Shown here: positions 55,166 through 58,862 of the stretch, in pieces
How positions within the stretch are numbered: the first letter of the stretch is position 1
How the letters are laid out: the number at the start of each line of letters is the position of its first letter
Assembly (NCBI GenBank): GCA_032718475.1
Contig: JAUCBJ010003057.1
Location: forward strand, 1 to 58,862
Direction of reading: 5' to 3'
Origin: Nemertoderma westbladi
Taxonomy: Eukaryota > Xenacoelomorpha > Nemertodermatida > Nemertodermatidae
DNA length: 58,862 bases
Program-made: the position numbers and the translations under genes
Notes under the pieces: model-generated
What the model was told of the DNA's origin: nothing
Databases searched by the model: none
Seen by the model: only the letters and a program-made list of their open reading frames with translations

Positions 55166-57918
55166 AATAAAATTAGTACGTATACGTCAGTAAGTAAGTT
55201 TGGATAAACATCACCGCCATACGGTACTGACTGACGGTAGGTACCGTACGTATACGTCAGTAAGTAAGTTTGGATAAACATCACCGTCATACGGTACTGA
55301 CTGACGGTAGGTACCGTACGTATACGTCAGTAAGTAAGTTTGGATAAACATCACCGCCATACGGTACTGACTGACGGTAGGTACCGTACGTATACGTCAG
55401 TAAGTAAGTTTGGATAAACATCACCGTCATACGGTACTGACTGACGGTAGGTACCGTACGTATACGTCAGTAAGTAAGTTTGGATAAACATCACCGTCAT
55501 ACGGTACTGACTACTGACTGACGGTAGGTACCGTACGTATACGTCAGTAAGTAAGTTTGGATAAACATCACCGCCATACGGTACTGACTGACGGTAGGTA
55601 CCGTACGTATACGTCAGTAAGTAAGTTTGGATAAACATCACCGCCATACGGTACTGACTGACGGTAGGTGTAGGTACCGTACGTATACGTCAGTAAGTAA
55701 GTTTGGATAAACATCACCGCCATACGGTACTGACTGACGGTAGGTACCGTACGTATACGTCAGTAAGTAAGTTTGGATAAACATCACCGCCATACGGTAC
55801 TGACTGACGGTAGGTACCGTACGTATACGTCAGTAAGTAAGTTTGGATAAACATCACCGTCATACGGTACTGACTGACGGTAGGTACCGTACGTATACGT
55901 CAGTAAGTAAGTTTGGATAAACATCACCGCCATACGGTACTGACTGACGGTAGGTACCGTACGTATACGTCAGTAAGTAAGTTTGGATAAACATCACCGT
56001 CATACGGTACTGACTGACGGTAGGTACCGTACGTATACGTCAGTAAGTAAGTTTGGATAAACATCACCGTCATACGGTACTGACTGACGGTAGGTACCGT
56101 ACGTATACGTCAGTAAGTAAGTTTGGATAAACATCACCGCCATACGGTACTGACTGACGGTAGGTACCGTACGTATACGTCAGTAAGTAAGTTTGGATAA
56201 ACATCACCGCCATACGGTACTGACTGACGGTAGGTACCGTACGTATACGTCAGTAAGTAAGTTTGGATAAACATCACCGTCATACGGTACTGACTGACGG
56301 TAGGTACCGTACGTATACGTCAGTAAGTAAGTTTGGATAAACATCACCGCCATACGGTACTGACTGACGGTAGGTACCGTACGTATACGTCAGTAAGTAA
56401 GTTTGGATAAACATCACCGCCATACGGTACTGACTGACGGTAGGTGTAGGTACCGTACGTATACGTCAGTAAGTAAGTTTGGATAAACATCACCGCCATA
56501 CGGTACTGACTGACGGTAGGTACCGTACGTATACGTCAGTAAGTAAGTTTGGATAAACATCACCGTCATACGGTACTGACTGACGGTAGGTACCGTACGT
56601 ATACGTCAGTAAGTAAGTTTGGATAAACATCACCGCCATACGGTACTGACTGACGGTAGGTACCGTACGTATACGTCAGTAAGTAAGTTTGGATAAACAT
56701 CACCGCCATACGGTACTGACTGACGGTAGGTACCGTACGTATACGTCAGTAAGTAAGTTTGGATAAACATCACCGCCATACGGTACTGACTGACGGTAGG
56801 TACCGTACGTATACGTCAGTAAGTAAGTTTGGATAAACATCACCGTCATACGGTACTGACTGACGGTAGGTACCGTACGTATACGTCAGTAAGTAAGTTT
56901 GGATAAACATCACCGCCATACGGTACTGACTGACGGTAGGTACCGTACGTATACGTCAGTAAGTAAGTTTGGATAAACATCACCGCCATACGGTACTGAC
57001 TGACGGTAGGTGTAGGTACCGTACGTATACGTCAGTAAGTAAGTTTGGATAAACATCACCGCCATACGGTACTGACTGACGGTAGGTACCGTACGTATAC
57101 GTCAGTAAGTAAGTTTGGATAAACATCACCGTCATACGGTACTGACTGACGGTAGGTACCGTACGTATACGTCAGTAAGTAAGTTTGGATAAACATCACC
57201 GCCATACGGTACTGACTGACGGTAGGTACCGTACGTATACGTCAGTAAGTAAGTTTGGATAAACATCACCGTCATACGGTACTGACTGACGGTAGGTACC
57301 GTACGTATACGTCAGTAAGTAAGTTTGGATAAACATCACCGCCATACGGTACTGACTGACGGTAGGTACCGTACGTATACGTCAGTAAGTAAGTTTGGAT
57401 AAACATCACCGCCATACGGTACTGACTGACGGTAGGTGTAGGTACCGTACGTATACGTCAGTAAGTAAGTTTGGATAAACATCACCGCCATACGGTACTG
57501 TACTGACTGACGGTAGGTACCGTACGTATACGTCAGTAAGTAAGTTTGGATAAACATCACCGCCATACGGTACTGACTGACGGTAGGTACCGTACGTATA
57601 CGTCAGTAAGTAAGTTTGGATAAACATCACCGCCATACGGTACTGACTGAAGGTAGGTGTAGGTACCGTACGTATACGTCAGTAAGTAAGTTTGGATAAA
57701 CATCACCGCCATACGGTACTGACTGACGGTAGGTACCGTACGTATACGTCAGTAAGTAAGTTTGGATAAACATCACCGCCATACGGTACTGACTGACGGT
57801 AGGTACCGTACGTATACGTCAGTAGGTAAGTTTGGATAAACATCACCGCCATACGGTACTAACTGGCGGTAGGTACCGTACGTATTCGTCAGTAAGTAAG
57901 TTTGGATAAACATCACCG
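55166..57918. repeat. 70-bp minisatellite, about 39 copies
   Basis: The unit contains TACCGTACGTATACGTCAGT, AAGTAAGTTTGGATAAACAT, CACCG(C/T)CATACGG and TACTGACTGACGGTAGG. Units alternate in the CACCGCC/CACCGTC base. A 6-bp insertion (GTGTAG) marks a subset at 55669, 56445, 57011, 57437 and 57658. Each unit includes an imperfect palindrome centred on GGTACC. Seventy is not a multiple of three, so the open frames seen are not genes. The last units (57800-57918) are diverged. Confidence 0.95.
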
Positions 57919-58137
57919 TCAAATTGAATATTAGTAATTTTAGAGATGTACCGGTACCGTAGGTATCTATATCGAACAAATCGTCTTATATACAAATATA
58001 GGCCTATAACTTCAGCTGAATAAAAATAATTAATTGTTATTATAATTTTATATTTATTTTTTTAATTATTTATACAGTTATACAGGTTATATTATTAATA
58101 ATAAATTTTAATTTAAAATTTTAATTATAAATTATTA
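57919..58137. other. AT-rich gap
   Basis: Follows the decayed end of the 70-bp array. Only AT-rich DNA with no gene or element recognised. Confidence 0.5.
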
Positions 58138-58498
58138 GCCCATGTGAAGAAGAATCATAATTGTGACTTACTATAACAGTTATATTGTATATATACAGTT
58201 ATATTAGGTCATGAAAGAATGAATAGGCCTACTTTTTAAAATAAATAAAGAATAATAAATTTTCGGTCGAAATTTTATTGGGATTTTAAAAATTAAGAAT
58301 TTGTATTTTTTATTTATTTCTCCATATTAAGTGTTTTATAGCGCTTATTTATATCGTATAATCATACGGATCAGTTGAAATCGTTTATTGTTTTGGTTAG
58401 TTTTAGCCTAAGCAGTAGGCCAGTAGGCATATTCTTTACATGGGGTGTAAACTTCAAAGTGAAATATAACTGCATAAAGACTATTACTTCACATGGGC
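58138..58498. mobile_element. MITE copy 2, about 361 bp
   Basis: Same family as 54656-54941. It starts GCCCATGTGAAGAA and ends TTCACATGGGC, and contains TTTTCGGTCGAAATTTTATTGG, GTGTTTTATAGCGCTTAT and TCGTTTATTGTTTTGGTTAG. AATTATTA (58130-58137) and AATTACTA (58501-58508) flank it, a possible 8-bp duplication with one change. About 75 extra bases near 58160-58250 are absent from copy 1. Confidence 0.65.
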
Positions 58499-58862
58499 TG
58501 AATTACTAATATACGTGATATCACATGTAACACATGCAGTGCATGTACTATATAAATGTGAATGCGCAATCTTTTTAATAATTATTGTTGTTGTTAATTA
58601 TTATTGTACTGTATATAATTACTTTATTCGTACTAACATAAGCAACTGAATTAATGTGTAGGGCCTAACCCTAACAAATATCTGTCAAATTTACTGTAGG
58701 CTATTCTGCTATTCACCTTCATACAGTCATAAAGGACACAACATATATTTTATTTTCTATTACTTCTTTCTATGTAAAATGTTAAAATGGCCTGATATCC
58801 ACCAATGGGAAGTGGTTTAGGCTGTTACCCATAGATGCAAGCCTACTAACAAGAACGTTAGG
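58499..58862. other. right edge, no feature
   Basis: AT-rich sequence with AGGCCT-type palindromes and no coding or repeat signal that I can support. Confidence 0.5.

Noticed and set aside
55351-57979. Minus-strand frames of 68-98 codons in the 70-bp array
   Set aside because: Repeat length is not a multiple of three and the frames are chance products of periodicity.

Overview
The window is animal nuclear DNA, most likely from a marine invertebrate. The evidence is spliced exons with consensus splice sites, BEL/Pao and Ty3/Gypsy retrotransposon remains, a tRNA-derived SINE, and very extensive tandem repeats. The SINE body resembles elements I associate with molluscs, which weakly suggests a lophotrochozoan. 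I cannot name the species. Nothing bacterial or viral in organisation (operons, ribosome binding sites, CRISPR) is present.

Layout, left to right. 1-404: edge of an unidentified minus-strand reading frame broken by one stop. 2046-6176: minus-strand BEL/Pao element that keeps Gag and protease but has lost reverse transcriptase and the integrase core. 6177-10147: AT-rich DNA with duplications, an inverted-repeat element and a 41-bp minisatellite. 10370-10496: RFX-type X-box between two CCAAT boxes. 11001-11280: one probable minus-strand exon. 11740-33693: a satellite of mixed 43- and 48-bp units in two blocks (about 0.9 and 19.2 kb). Between the blocks lie a Gypsy integrase fragment and a repeat-rich spacer. 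The large block carries higher-order duplications, including an apparently exact 2,710-bp one. 33941-36627: last three exons of an unrecognised minus-strand gene, with matching phase-1 introns. 36704-37511: 40-bp minisatellite. 38122-38661: a MITE copy with a SINE nested in it. 40430-42950: 18-bp minisatellite split by a 5'-truncated Gypsy element with its LTR. 43451-43969: inverted-repeat element rich in G runs. 46615-48597: the best gene in the window, an AKAP1-like protein (membrane anchor, one KH domain, C-terminal Tudor domain) in a single coding exon. Its last 18 codons are tandemly repeated. 53671-54373: long-inverted-repeat element. 54656-54941: MITE flanked by an 8-bp duplication. 55166-57918: about 39 copies of a 70-bp repeat. 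58138-58498: second full MITE copy.

The genes do not form a functional unit. Three are supported (AKAP1-like, the three-exon gene, the lone exon), all on the minus strand, set among transposons and tandem arrays. Roughly half of the window is tandem repeat. Most short open frames inside arrays are artefacts of repeat periodicity.
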